64,000 nucleotides of DNA from Streptomyces nodosus (GTDB taxonomy: Bacteria; Actinomycetota; Actinomycetes; Streptomycetales; Streptomycetaceae). The stretch lies in assembly GCF_008704995.1 (NCBI RefSeq), contig NZ_CP023747.1, forward strand, positions 4,929,501 through 4,993,500. Reading direction: 5' to 3'. The notes beneath the pieces were generated by a model that saw only the letters and a program-made list of their open reading frames with translations, was not told the DNA's origin and did no database searches. The translations under genes were made by a program, and so were the position numbers. Position 1 is the stretch's first letter; the number at the start of each line of letters is the position of its first letter. This document shows positions 32,965-41,888 of this stretch, piece after piece.

Positions 32965-33972
32965 GTGAGGATCTTCGGCAAGGGACGGCACCGGCCCTCC
33001 GCCTCCTGGCGGCAGGCCACCGACCGCGCGTTCACGCTGATGGGCGACGGCCGCTACGAGGACGCGGGAGCGCTGCTGACCCGTGCCGCGGATCTGGAGC
33101 CCTGGCTGTCGGAGTCCTGGTTCAACCTCGCCCTGCTGCACAAGTTCCGCCATGACTGGGAGCAGGCCCGCGCCGCAGGGCTGCGCGCCGTGGCCCTGCT
33201 CGACCGGGAGACCGGGGCTCCCGACTGGTGGAACGTGGGCATCGCCGCCACCGCCCTGCAGGACTGGCCGCTGGCCCGGCGCGCCTGGCAGGCGTACGGG
33301 CTGAGGGTGCCCGGGCTCCCCTCCCGGCCGCGAGCGGGGCAGGGCGGCTCCGTCTTCGACGAGCCCGCCGGGATGGAGCTGGGCAGCGCGGCCGTGCGGC
33401 TGTCGCCGGAGGGCGAGGCCGAGGTCGTGTGGGGGCGCAGGCTGGACCCGGCCCGCATCGAGGTGCTCTCCGTCCCGTTGCCGTCCTCCGGGCGCCGCTG
33501 GGGCGAGGTCGTGCTGCACGACGGCGTACCGCACGGTGAGCGCACCACGGCCGCCGGTCACGCGTACCCCGTCTTCGACGAGATCGAGCTGTGGGCGCCC
33601 TCGCCGGTGCCCACCTGGGTGGTCCTGCTGGAGGCCGCGACCGAGGACGACCGGGACGCCCTGGAGCAGTTGGCCGCCGACGCCGGCTTCGCAGCCGAGG
33701 ACTGGTCCTCGTCCGTGCGGCTGCTGTGTCGTCCCTGCTCCGAGTCCCGGATGCCCTCCGACGAGGGCGACGGCGAGCATCTGGACCCGCACGACCGCAG
33801 TGTGCCGGGGCACCCGGGGCCGCTGGGGCACCGCACGGACGGGCAGCTGTGGGTGCCCGAGCGCGAGTGCGGCATCGCGGCGCCCGCCTCGCTGGTGCGC
33901 GGGCTCCTCGACGGCTGGGTCGCGGACAGCCCGGACTCCCGGGACTGGCGGGACCTCGAAGAGGTCTGCTGA
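32965..33972 (+). CDS. TPR-containing protein of unknown function
   Basis: 335 aa. Residues 15-105 hold about three tetratricopeptide-like helix pairs (DRAFTLMGDGRYEDAGALLTRA, WFNLALLHKFRHDWEQARAA, WWNVGIAATALQDWPLARRAW). The rest (about 130-335) is a separate domain: a beta-rich part with EVVWGRRLDPARIEVLSV, then a Cys-containing block LLCRPCSESRMP and a charged His-rich loop. The GTG at 32965 sits at the end of a direct repeat. No function can be assigned; similar proteins lie downstream of sigR-rsrA in other streptomycetes. Confidence 0.75.
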   Translation: MRIFGKGRHRPSASWRQATDRAFTLMGDGRYEDAGALLTRAADLEPWLSESWFNLALLHKFRHDWEQARAAGLRAVALLDRETGAPDWWNVGIAATALQDWPLARRAWQAYGLRVPGLPSRPRAGQGGSVFDEPAGMELGSAAVRLSPEGEAEVVWGRRLDPARIEVLSVPLPSSGRRWGEVVLHDGVPHGERTTAAGHAYPVFDEIELWAPSPVPTWVVLLEAATEDDRDALEQLAADAGFAAEDWSSSVRLLCRPCSESRMPSDEGDGEHLDPHDRSVPGHPGPLGHRTDGQLWVPERECGIAAPASLVRGLLDGWVADSPDSRDWRDLEEVC

Positions 33973-34080
33973 GCGGGCTCCGGTCCGCTCCGGTAATGGA
34001 TCTCGGCGAGGCGGCCGGGCACGCGCCGTAGGCTGTACGCGCAGGTTTCACCACAGATTGCAGGAAGGCATACGTCGGTC

Positions 34081-34731
34081 ATGGCGCAGCAGGACACTGA
34101 TCAGCAGCACGCGGGAGTGCTCCCCGTGGACGACGAGGGCTTCCTCAACGACGCCGAGGGCGCGGCGGAACGCGAGTCCGCCTGGCGCGAGCGCGGCACC
34201 TCCCGGCCGATCACGGTCGTCGGGAACCCGGTGCTGCACAAGGAGTGCAAGGACGTCACCGATTTCGGTGCGGAGCTCCAGACCCTGGTCGCGGACATGT
34301 TCGCCAGCCAGCGCACCGCCGAGGGCGTGGGCCTGGCCGCCAACCAGATCGGTGTCGATCTCAAGGTCTTCGTCTACGACTGCCAGGACGACGAGGGCGT
34401 CCGGCACGTCGGGGTGGTCTGCAACCCCCGGCTCGTCGACCTGCCCGCCGACCGGCGCCGACTGGACGACAGCAACGAGGGCTGCCTGTCCGTGCCGACC
34501 GCCTACGCCTCGCTCGCCCGCCCCGACTACGCCGAGGTGACCGGTCAGGACGAGAAGGGCAACCCGGTCAAGGTGCGGGGCACCGGCTACTTCGCCCGGT
34601 GTCTGCAGCACGAGACGGATCATCTGTACGGCTATCTCTACATCGACCGGCTCTCCAAGCGCGACCGCAAGGACGCCCTGCGGCAGATGGCCGAGAACGA
34701 GCCGCGCTACCCCGTGGTGGCCAACGACTGA
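34081..34731 (+). CDS. def: Peptide deformylase
   Basis: 216 aa. The three metal/active-site motifs are GVGLAANQIG, EGCLSVP (Cys ligand) and QHETDHLYG (HExxH). It removes the formyl group from nascent N-terminal Met. The first 45 residues are an acidic extension beyond the usual deformylase core, typical of Streptomyces paralogs. ATG at 34081. A strong terminator follows 13 nt after the stop. Confidence 0.95.
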   Translation: MAQQDTDQQHAGVLPVDDEGFLNDAEGAAERESAWRERGTSRPITVVGNPVLHKECKDVTDFGAELQTLVADMFASQRTAEGVGLAANQIGVDLKVFVYDCQDDEGVRHVGVVCNPRLVDLPADRRRLDDSNEGCLSVPTAYASLARPDYAEVTGQDEKGNPVKVRGTGYFARCLQHETDHLYGYLYIDRLSKRDRKDALRQMAENEPRYPVVAND

Positions 34732-34744
34732 GAAACGCTTCACG

Positions 34745-34783
34745 ACGACGCCCGGCGGGACCCCTCCCGACCGGGCGTCGTTC
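34745..34783 (+). terminator. Terminator after def
   Basis: ACGACGCCCGG (34745-34755) pairs with CCGGGCGTCGT (34771-34781) and ends in TTC. Confidence 0.8.
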
Positions 34784-35000
34784 ATGTGTGCGGTGCGTAT
34801 TCGCTCCTCTGTACGGACAGACCGATCCCCGTCGCGTCGGCCACCGCAGATTCTCGGCTCCGTCGGGTAGAGAGTGAGCCAAATCCATTCCCAGTCAGGT
34901 GAGTTGTAGTGCTGAATGGAAAGCACGGGATACGCGACGGCGCACGCCCGGCACGACGGGAGGGGCGTGGCGTCAACCGACTGCTGAGAGGGGTTTGTTC

Positions 35001-36086
35001 GTGCCAGCTTTCCCACACAGCACTACATCGACGGTGACCGCGGTCACGGTTCCACCGGCACTGAGGGTGCCGGTGATCGAGACCGACTTCACCCGTCGAC
35101 TCCACCCGTATTGGCCCCGACTGCAGGAGAACACACGTTCCTGGCTGCTGGAAAAGCGGCTGATGCCGGCGGACAAGGTCGAGGAGTACGCCGACGGTCT
35201 GTGCTACACCGACCTCATGGCGGGCTACTACCTCGGAGCCCCCGACGAGGTCCTCCAGGCGATAGCGGACTACAGCGCATGGTTCTTCGTCTGGGACGAC
35301 CGTCACGACCGTGACATCGTCCACCGGCGGCCCGCCGCCTGGCGGCGGCTGACGCACCGGCTGCACACCGCCCTGGACGCCCCCGAGGACCATCTGCACC
35401 ACCCGGATCCCCTGGTCGCGGGGTTCGCGGACAGTGTGGGGCGGCTGTACTCGTTCCTCGGGCCGAGCTGGAACGCACGCTTCGCCCGGCACTTCCGTGC
35501 GGTGATCGAGGCGTACGACCGGGAGTTCGACAACCGCACCACCGGAACCGTCCCGACGGTCGAGGAGTACCTGGAACTCCGCCGGCTCACCTTCGCGCAC
35601 TGGATCTGGACCGATCTGCTCGAACCCGTCGCGGGACATGAACTGCCGGACTTCGTGAGGAAACATCCCGCATATCGGCGGGCGGCGCTGCTGAGCCAGG
35701 AATTCGCGGCCTGGTACAACGACCTGTGCTCACTCCCCAAGGAAATAGCGGGGGATGAGGTCCACAATCTCGGGATCAGTCTCATCCACCACGAAGGATT
35801 AACCCTCGAAGAAGCCGTCGGGGAAGTGAGGAGACGGGTCGGGGAATGCGTATCCGAATTCCTTGTCGCGGAGGAGGAGATGCTGCGGTTCGCCGACCGT
35901 CTGACCGATGGGACCGTACCCGGCAGGGAATTGAGCGCCGTGGTGAAGGACATCGCCATGAATATGCGGAACTGGTTCAGCACTGTGTACTGGTTCCACC
36001 ACGAGTCCGGCCGGTACATGGTCGACAGCTGGGACGACCGCTCGACGCCCCCCTATGTCAACAACGAAGCGACAGGTGACCGATGA
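35001..36086 (+). CDS. eizA: Epi-isozizaene synthase (sesquiterpene cyclase)
   Basis: 361 aa from the GTG at 35001, the same length as S. coelicolor EizA and closely similar along the chain. Metal motifs: Asp-rich WDDRHDRD starting at D99 and the NSE triad NDLCSLPKE near residue 240; RY near the C-terminus (SGRYMVDS) contacts diphosphate. Cyclises farnesyl diphosphate to epi-isozizaene. GAGAGGGG precedes the start; a frame open for 34 more codons upstream is not used. The stop overlaps the start of the P450 gene. The second half uses more A/T-ending codons than its neighbours. Confidence 0.95.
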   Translation: MPAFPHSTTSTVTAVTVPPALRVPVIETDFTRRLHPYWPRLQENTRSWLLEKRLMPADKVEEYADGLCYTDLMAGYYLGAPDEVLQAIADYSAWFFVWDDRHDRDIVHRRPAAWRRLTHRLHTALDAPEDHLHHPDPLVAGFADSVGRLYSFLGPSWNARFARHFRAVIEAYDREFDNRTTGTVPTVEEYLELRRLTFAHWIWTDLLEPVAGHELPDFVRKHPAYRRAALLSQEFAAWYNDLCSLPKEIAGDEVHNLGISLIHHEGLTLEEAVGEVRRRVGECVSEFLVAEEEMLRFADRLTDGTVPGRELSAVVKDIAMNMRNWFSTVYWFHHESGRYMVDSWDDRSTPPYVNNEATGDR

Positions 36087-37504
36087 CCGTGGAACCGTCC
36101 TCCCCGTCCCCGGCTTCCTCCCCCTCCCCGCCCACGCTCGACCAGGGGGTGCCCGCACCGTCCGGGCCCCCGGCGGACCCGCGTGTCCCGCCGCTCGCCG
36201 CGGGCGGACTGCCCGGCCTCGGCCACGGCTGGAAGCTGGCCCGCGACCCCCTGGGCCTGCTGAGCCGGCTGCGGGACGACGGCGACGTGGTACGGCTGAG
36301 GCTGGGGCCGAAGACGGTGTACGCCGTCACCACCCCGGAACTCACGGGGGCCCTCGCCCTCAGCACGGATTACCACATCGGCGGCGCGCTGTGGGAGTCC
36401 CTCGAGGGGCTGCTCGGCAGGCAGGGGGTGGCCACCACCAACGGGCCGCTGCACCGGCGCCAGCGGCGGGCGATCCAGCCCGCCTTCCGGCTGGACGCCA
36501 TCCCCGGCTACGGGCCGATCATGGCGGAGGAGGCACATGCGCTGGTGGAGCGCTGGGGCTCCCGGGAGACCGTCGACGCCACCTCGGAGGCCTTCCGGGT
36601 GGCCGTCCGCGTCGTCGCCCGCTGTCTGATGCGCGGTGGCTACATGGACGCCCACGCCGACCGCATCTGCGCCGCGCTCACCACGCTCTTCAGCGGCATG
36701 TACCAGCGCATGGTCGTGCCGCTGGGGCCGCTGTACCGCCTGCCGCTCCCGGCGAACCGCGAATTCAACCGGGCATTGGCCGATTTGCATCTGCTGGTCG
36801 ATGAGATCATCGCCGACCGCCGGGCATCCGGTCAAAAACCGGACGATTTGCTGACGGCTTTGCTGGAGGCGAAGGACGAGAATGGGGAGCCCATCGGGGA
36901 ACAGGAGATCCACGACCAGGTCGTCGCGATAGTCACCGCCGGCAGCGAAACGGTGGGCTCCATGGTCATGTCGTTGCTCCATGTCCTCGCGGATCACCCG
37001 GAGCAGGCCGACAAGATCCGCGACGAGGTGAAAACCGTCGTGGGCGACCGGAGGATGGCATTCGAGGACGTCCGGAAGCTGACGCACACCGCGAATGTCA
37101 TCGTGGAGGCAATGCGTTTGCGCCCGGCCGTATGGATTTTGACGCGGCGGGCGGTGGCCGACACCGAACTCGGCGGGTATCGCATTCCGGCCGGTTCGGA
37201 CGTGGTGTACAGCCCGTACGCGATCCAGCGCGATCCCCGGTCCTACCGACGGCACGAGGCGTTCGACCCCGACCGCTGGCTGCCCGAGCGCTCCAAGGAC
37301 GTCCCCAAGTACGCCATGGCCCCGTTCGGCGTGGGCAACCGGAAGTGCCCGGGCGACCACTTCTCGATGGCCGAACTCACCCTGATCGTGGGGGTGGTGG
37401 CCTCCGCCTTCCGCTTCGAGCAGGTGCCGGGTTCCGACGACGGGCCCCGTATCGGCATCACGCTGCGTCCGCGCAGGCTGCTGCTGAGGGCCGTGCCGCG
37501 ATGA
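36083..37504 (+). CDS. cyp170A1: Cytochrome P450 CYP170A (albaflavenone synthase)
   Basis: 473 aa. I-helix AGSETVGS, ExxR in IVEAMRLRPAVW, and heme loop FGVGNRKCPGDHF with the cysteine ligand. Oxidises epi-isozizaene to albaflavenols and albaflavenone. Translationally coupled to eizA by an ATGA overlap. CYP170A1 of S. coelicolor also has a second, terpene synthase activity linked to acidic motifs in its helices; the matching stretch KPDDLLTALLEAKDENGE is present here. The N-terminal 40 residues are Pro/Ser-rich. Codons between about 36760 and 37200 are less GC-biased than elsewhere. Confidence 0.92.
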   Translation: MTVEPSSPSPASSPSPPTLDQGVPAPSGPPADPRVPPLAAGGLPGLGHGWKLARDPLGLLSRLRDDGDVVRLRLGPKTVYAVTTPELTGALALSTDYHIGGALWESLEGLLGRQGVATTNGPLHRRQRRAIQPAFRLDAIPGYGPIMAEEAHALVERWGSRETVDATSEAFRVAVRVVARCLMRGGYMDAHADRICAALTTLFSGMYQRMVVPLGPLYRLPLPANREFNRALADLHLLVDEIIADRRASGQKPDDLLTALLEAKDENGEPIGEQEIHDQVVAIVTAGSETVGSMVMSLLHVLADHPEQADKIRDEVKTVVGDRRMAFEDVRKLTHTANVIVEAMRLRPAVWILTRRAVADTELGGYRIPAGSDVVYSPYAIQRDPRSYRRHEAFDPDRWLPERSKDVPKYAMAPFGVGNRKCPGDHFSMAELTLIVGVVASAFRFEQVPGSDDGPRIGITLRPRRLLLRAVPR

Positions 37505-37510
37505 CCGTGC

Positions 37511-37552
37511 GGCGCACGTCCGGATGACCCGAGGGTCATCCGGACGTGCGCC
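37511..37552. terminator. Bidirectional terminator between cyp170A and nrdB
   Basis: A perfect 20-bp inverted repeat (37511-37530 and 37533-37552, loop GA), the longest perfect stem in the window. It starts 7 nt after the P450 stop and lies 24 nt from the nrdB stop. Confidence 0.9.
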
Positions 37553-37576
37553 GGGGGGTGTTCGGCGGACCGCCGG

Positions 37577-38599
37577 TCAGAAGTCCTCGTCCAGGTCGAC
37601 GGTGCCCTCCACCGCCACCTGGTAGGCCGAGGGACGCCGCTCGAAGAAGTTGGTCAGCTCCTGGACGCCCTGGAGCTCCATGAAGGAGAAGGGGTTCTCG
37701 GAGCCGTACACCGGGGCGAAGCCGAGGCGCGTCAGACGCTGGTCGGCGACGCACTCCAGGTACTGCCGCATCGAGGCGGTGTTCATGCCCGGCAGGCCCT
37801 CACCGCACAGGTCACGGGCGAACTGCAGCTCGGCCTCGACCGCCTCCCGCAGCATGTCGGTGACCTGCTGCTGAAGCTCGTCGTCGAAGAGCTCCGGCTC
37901 CTCCTTGCGCACGGTGTCGACCACGTCGAAGGCGAAGCTCATATGCATCGTCTCGTCGCGGAACACCCAGTTGGTCCCGGTGGCCAGGCCGTGCAGCAGG
38001 CCCCGGCTGCGGAACCAGTAGACGTAGGCGAAGGCCCCGTAGAAGAACAGGCCCTCGATGCAGGCGGCGAAGCAGATGAGGTTGAGCAGGAAACGCCGGC
38101 GGTCGGCCTTGGACTCCAGCCGGTCGATCTTGTCGACCGAGTCGATCCACTTGAAGCAGAACTCCGCCTTCTCGCGGATCGAGGGGATGCTCTCCACGGC
38201 CGCGAAGGCGGCGGCACGGTCCTCCGGGTCCGGGAGGTAGGTGTCCAGCAGGGTCAGATAGAACTGGACGTGGACGGCCTCCTCGAAGAGCTGGCGGGAC
38301 AGATACAGCCGCGCCTCGGGGGAGTTGATGTGCTTGTAGAGCGTCAGCACCAGGTTGTTGGCCACGATCGAGTCACCGGTCGCGAAGAAGGCCACCAGGC
38401 GCCCGATGAGGTGCTGCTCGCCCGGGCTCAGCTTGGCGAGGTCGGCGACGTCGGAGTGGAGGTCGACCTCCTCCACGGTCCAGGTGTTCTTGATGGCGTC
38501 CCGGTAGCGCTCGTAGAAGTCGGGATAGCGCATGGGACGCAGGGTCAGCTCGAAGCCCGGATCGAGGAGGTTCTGGTTTCGGGAGGGACGGTCGCTCAT
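37577..38599 (-). CDS. nrdB: Class Ia ribonucleotide reductase small subunit
   Basis: 340 aa. Di-iron ligands appear as an early Asp (ATGDSIVANN), FEEAVHVQF and DETMHMSF. The tyrosine four residues after the first ligand His (HVQFY) is at the radical position of E. coli NrdB. Supplies the tyrosyl radical for ribonucleotide reduction with NrdA. The ATG shares one base with the nrdA stop (TGATG). An AraC-like nrdS gene described as the third cistron in S. coelicolor is absent: only 72 bp separate nrdB from cyp170A. Confidence 0.93.
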   Translation of the reverse strand: MSDRPSRNQNLLDPGFELTLRPMRYPDFYERYRDAIKNTWTVEEVDLHSDVADLAKLSPGEQHLIGRLVAFFATGDSIVANNLVLTLYKHINSPEARLYLSRQLFEEAVHVQFYLTLLDTYLPDPEDRAAAFAAVESIPSIREKAEFCFKWIDSVDKIDRLESKADRRRFLLNLICFAACIEGLFFYGAFAYVYWFRSRGLLHGLATGTNWVFRDETMHMSFAFDVVDTVRKEEPELFDDELQQQVTDMLREAVEAELQFARDLCGEGLPGMNTASMRQYLECVADQRLTRLGFAPVYGSENPFSFMELQGVQELTNFFERRPSAYQVAVEGTVDLDEDF

Positions 38600-40974
38600 C
38601 ACTGGCAGGCCTCGCAGGTCTCGGGGTTTTCCAGGGAGCAGGCCACGGCGTCGGGGTCGGCGACCTGCTGGACGGGGATGGTGGGCTGCGCCTGGGCGGC
38701 GCGGGCGATCCGGGTCGCCGGGCGCGAGCGCAGGTAGTACGTCGTCTTCAGCCCCTGCTTCCAGGCGTACGCGTACATCGAGGAGAGCTTGCCGATGGTC
38801 GGCGTCTCCAGGAAGAGGTTCAGCGACTGGGCCTGGTCCAGATACGGGGTCCGGGCGGCCGCCATGTCGATCAGGCCGCGCTGCGGGATCTCCCACGCCG
38901 TGCGGTACAGCTTCCGTACGTCCTCGGGGATCCAGACGAAGTCCTGCACCGAGCCGTTGGCCTCGCGCAGCGCCTCACGGGTGCGGGCGTCCCAGACGCC
39001 GAGCGCCTTGAGGTCCTTCACCAGATACGAGTTGACCTGGAGGAACTCACCGGACAGGGTCTCGCGCTTGAACAGGTTGGAGACCTGCGGCTCGATGCAC
39101 TCGTAGACACCGGCGATGGAGGCGATGGTCGCGGTCGGGGCGATGGCCAGCAGCAGCGTGTTGCGCATGCCGACGGTCGCGACGCGCTCCCGCAGGGCCG
39201 CCCAGCGCTCCGGCCAGGTGGGCTCGACGCCGTAGTGGTCCGGGTGCAGCACGCCCCGGGCCGCGCGGGTCTTCTCCCAGGAGGGCGGCGTGCCGTTGCG
39301 CTCGGCGAGGTCGGCGGAGGCCTCGTAGGCGGCGAGCATGATGCGCTCGGCGATCCGGGTGGAGAGCTTCCTGGCCTCGGGGGAGTCGAAGGGCAGGCGC
39401 AGTTGGAAGAAGACGTCCTGCAGACCCATGGCGCCCAGGCCGACGGGACGCCACTGGGCGTTGGAGTGCCGGGCCTGCTCGGTCGGGTAGAAGTTGATGT
39501 CGACGACGCGGTCGAGGAAGGTGACGGCGGTGCGCACGGTGGCGTCCAGCCGCTCCCAGTCCATGTCGTCCTTCGCCGGGTCGACGAACGCGCCCAGGTT
39601 GACGGAGCCCAGGTTGCAGACCGCGGTCTCGTCGTCGTTGGTGACCTCCAGGATCTCCGTGCAGAGGTTGGAGGAGTGCACGACATGGCCCGGCTCGGCC
39701 GTCTGGTTGGCGGTGCGGTTGGCGGCGTCCTTGAAGGTCATCCAGCCGTTGCCGGTCTGGGCGAGGGTGCGCATCATCCGGCCGTACAGGTCCCGGGCCG
39801 GCATCGTCTTCTTCGCCAGGCCCGCCGCCTCCGCCTTGCGGTAGGCGGCGTCGAACTCCTCGCCCCAGAGGTCGACCAGTTCCGGCACATCGGACGGGGA
39901 GAACAGCGACCAGGTCCCGTCGGAGTCGACCCGGCGCATGAACTCGTCCGGGATCCAGTGCGCCAGATTGAGGTTGTGCGTACGGCGGGCGTCCTCGCCG
40001 GTGTTGTCGCGCAGCTCCAGGAACTCCTCGATGTCGGAGTGCCAGGTCTCCAGATAGACGGCGGCGGCACCCTTGCGGCGCCCGCCCTGGTTCACCGCGG
40101 CGACCGAGGCGTCCAGGGTCTTCAGGAACGGGACGATGCCGTTGGAGTGCCCGTTGGTGCCCCGGATCAGGGAGCCGCGGGAGCGGATGCGGGAGTACGA
40201 GAGGCCGATGCCGCCGGCGTGCTTGGACAGGCGGGCGACCTGGTGGTAGCGCTCGTAGAGGGAGTCCAGCTCGTCCAGCGGGGAGTCCAGCAGATAGCAG
40301 GAGGACATCTGCGGGTGCCGGGTGCCGGAGTTGAAGAGGGTGGGGGAGGAGGGCAGATAGTCCAGACGGCTCATCAGCCCGTAGAGCGCGGCGACCTCGT
40401 CCACGGCACGGGCGCTGTCGTCCTCGGCGAGGCCGGAGGCCACCCGCAGCATGAAGTGCTGAGGCGTCTCGATGACCTTGCGGGTGATCGGGTGCCGCAG
40501 GAGGTAGCGGCTGTGCAGGGTGCGCAGGCCGAAGTAGCCGAAGCGGTCGTCGGCCCCCTCGTCGATCAGCGCGTCCAGGCGGGAGGCGTGCAGGCGCACG
40601 AACTCCGCGGTGCGGTCGGCGATCAGGCCCTCGCGGTGCCCGACGGAGATGGAGCCCGTGAAGGAGGCGACGCCCTGCGAGGCGGCCTCGGCCCGGATCG
40701 CGATCGTCAGCAGCCGGGCCGCCAGCCGGGAGTAGGCGGGGTCCTCGGAGATGAGTCCCGCGGCGGCCTCCGTGGCCAGCTCGCGCAGCTCCGCCTCGTC
40801 CGCACGGGCGGACCGGCCGCGCAGCGCGGCGGCGGCGACCCGGCCGGGGTCGGCGTCGGGGAGGTCGGCGGTCAGCTCGGTCAGGGTCCGCAGCAGTGCG
40901 GTACCGGGACCGTCTGCCACCGTCGACGTCATGGACGGTGTCGCTGAAGCCGGATCGGCTGGCGCGATGGTCAC
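38599..40974 (-). CDS. nrdA: Class Ia ribonucleotide reductase large subunit
   Basis: 791 aa. Active-site elements: SSCYLLDSPLDEL, the radical-bearing NLCTEILEV, HSSNLCTE and a C-terminal CEACQ redox pair that relays electrons from thioredoxin or glutaredoxin. The N-terminal region resembles an ATP-cone only weakly. The GTG start (VTIAPAD) has GGGAGAG about 9 nt upstream. Its leader carries a cobalamin riboswitch, so the oxygen-dependent enzyme should be switched off when B12 allows the class II enzyme to work. Confidence 0.94.
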   Translation of the reverse strand: MTIAPADPASATPSMTSTVADGPGTALLRTLTELTADLPDADPGRVAAAALRGRSARADEAELRELATEAAAGLISEDPAYSRLAARLLTIAIRAEAASQGVASFTGSISVGHREGLIADRTAEFVRLHASRLDALIDEGADDRFGYFGLRTLHSRYLLRHPITRKVIETPQHFMLRVASGLAEDDSARAVDEVAALYGLMSRLDYLPSSPTLFNSGTRHPQMSSCYLLDSPLDELDSLYERYHQVARLSKHAGGIGLSYSRIRSRGSLIRGTNGHSNGIVPFLKTLDASVAAVNQGGRRKGAAAVYLETWHSDIEEFLELRDNTGEDARRTHNLNLAHWIPDEFMRRVDSDGTWSLFSPSDVPELVDLWGEEFDAAYRKAEAAGLAKKTMPARDLYGRMMRTLAQTGNGWMTFKDAANRTANQTAEPGHVVHSSNLCTEILEVTNDDETAVCNLGSVNLGAFVDPAKDDMDWERLDATVRTAVTFLDRVVDINFYPTEQARHSNAQWRPVGLGAMGLQDVFFQLRLPFDSPEARKLSTRIAERIMLAAYEASADLAERNGTPPSWEKTRAARGVLHPDHYGVEPTWPERWAALRERVATVGMRNTLLLAIAPTATIASIAGVYECIEPQVSNLFKRETLSGEFLQVNSYLVKDLKALGVWDARTREALREANGSVQDFVWIPEDVRKLYRTAWEIPQRGLIDMAAARTPYLDQAQSLNLFLETPTIGKLSSMYAYAWKQGLKTTYYLRSRPATRIARAAQAQPTIPVQQVADPDAVACSLENPETCEACQ

Positions 40975-41104
40975 GTGGGGCTCTCCCTCGCTCGGCACGG
41001 GGCCCGGCGGAGGGCAGGGGGCAGCCACGAGCGCGCGCGGCGTCGTGTCCGCCGGCCCACTCCACGAGGCCCGGACGGCAGCGCCCGGGCCGGACGGCCG
41101 GGCG

Positions 41105-41221
41105 CGCTGTCGGCAGGTCCTCGGACTGACGCTCGGGCGCACACCTCGGGGGCGAACACGCACAAGTACACCGTTGCGGGACAGTTCCGGATTCGCACCG
41201 GATTCCCCTGCGGCGACAGCG
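41105..41221 (-). ncRNA. Cobalamin (B12) riboswitch
   Basis: Read on the minus strand, the conserved core GAATCCGGTGCGAATCCGG, then CTGTCCCGCAACGGT, and the B12 box AGTCCGAGGACCTGCC are all present. The closing stem P1 is a perfect 8-bp pair (CGCTGTCG at 41214-41221 with CGACAGCG at 41105-41112). It ends 130 nt before the nrdA start, leaving room for an expression platform. Confidence 0.95.
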
Positions 41222-41229
41222 AGCACGAG

Positions 41230-41276
41230 CATACATCTTGTGCCGGGTCGCGGTGGCACCCCCAGATGTTGTGCCG
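41230..41276 (-). promoter_or_regulatory. Pair of probable NrdR boxes
   Basis: Two 16-bp elements written on the plus strand, CATACATCTTGTGCCG (41230-41245) and CCCAGATGTTGTGCCG (41261-41276), share TTGTGCCG and resemble the NrdR box acaCwAtATaTwGtgt. They are exactly 31 bp apart, the three-turn spacing known for NrdR. They lie where the nrdA promoter must be. Confidence 0.6.
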
Positions 41277-41294
41277 CATCGGTTCCGGAGTGTG

Positions 41295-41801
41295 TCAGAG
41301 TGTCAACTGATAGGTGAGAAGGGTGAGGTCGTCCAGGTGGGGCAGAGGGTTCCAGTCGCGGTCCGGTGAGCGGGTGAATCCGAGGCGTTCATAGATGCGG
41401 TGGGCGGTGTGCATGGAGCGCTGGGTGGACAGCACCAGGCCCCTTTGCCCTGGCACGGCCCTGGCGCGCTCCACACAGGCGCGCACGAGGGCCTCGCCGA
41501 TCCCGCGCCCGCGGGCGGCGTGGTCGACGGCGAGCATCCGCATCTCGGCCTCCCCGGGGCCGGCGATGTCGGCCATGGGTCCGCCGTCCGGCACGAAGGT
41601 CACCCCGCCGAGCACCCGGTCCCGCTCGACGGCGACCAGCACCTCGGCGGCTGCGGCCCGCTTGGCGACGTTCCTCAGCTCACCCAGATAGGCGTCGTCG
41701 TCCCCGAAGTCGAGCAGTCCGTCCCGGAGGTAGGCCCGGGCGGTGATCTCGCCGAGGGTCTCGTACTCGTCGGGGGTGGCCGGTCTGATGATGATGTCCA
41801 T
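41295..41801 (-). CDS. GNAT-family N-acetyltransferase
   Basis: 168 aa. Acetyl-CoA loop AARGRGIGEALVRACVERA, preceded by the strand EAEMRMLAV and followed by RSMHTAHRIYERLGF, the standard GNAT order. The substrate is unknown. The ATG start MDIIIRPATPDEY gives the usual first strand. Transcribed in the same direction as nrdAB but separated by the nrd promoter and riboswitch. Confidence 0.9.
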   Translation of the reverse strand: MDIIIRPATPDEYETLGEITARAYLRDGLLDFGDDDAYLGELRNVAKRAAAAEVLVAVERDRVLGGVTFVPDGGPMADIAGPGEAEMRMLAVDHAARGRGIGEALVRACVERARAVPGQRGLVLSTQRSMHTAHRIYERLGFTRSPDRDWNPLPHLDDLTLLTYQLTL

Positions 41802-41888
41802 ACGGCCGAGTCTGCACGACCGGAATGCCGTCGGGCCGCCGGATTCCACCGACGGCCCGACGCCTCGCACCTAGTGCCCCGACAGGCA

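Larger units (their letters stand above)
40975..41294 (-). other. nrdAB 5' leader and promoter region (320 bp)
   Basis: No gene. From the nrdA start outward: about 130 nt of unassigned leader, the riboswitch (41105-41221), then an A/T-richer promoter zone with two NrdR-like boxes ending at the 3' end of the GNAT gene. Confidence 0.7.

Noticed and set aside
32929..32965. GGGAAT words before the TPR gene as SigR promoters
   Set aside because: No GTT occurs 18-19 bp downstream of either copy; the words belong to a 13-bp direct repeat.
34899..35000. 34-codon N-terminal extension of eizA
   Set aside because: The GTG at 35001 has a ribosome site and gives the exact 361-residue length of the known enzyme; the extension has no coding bias.
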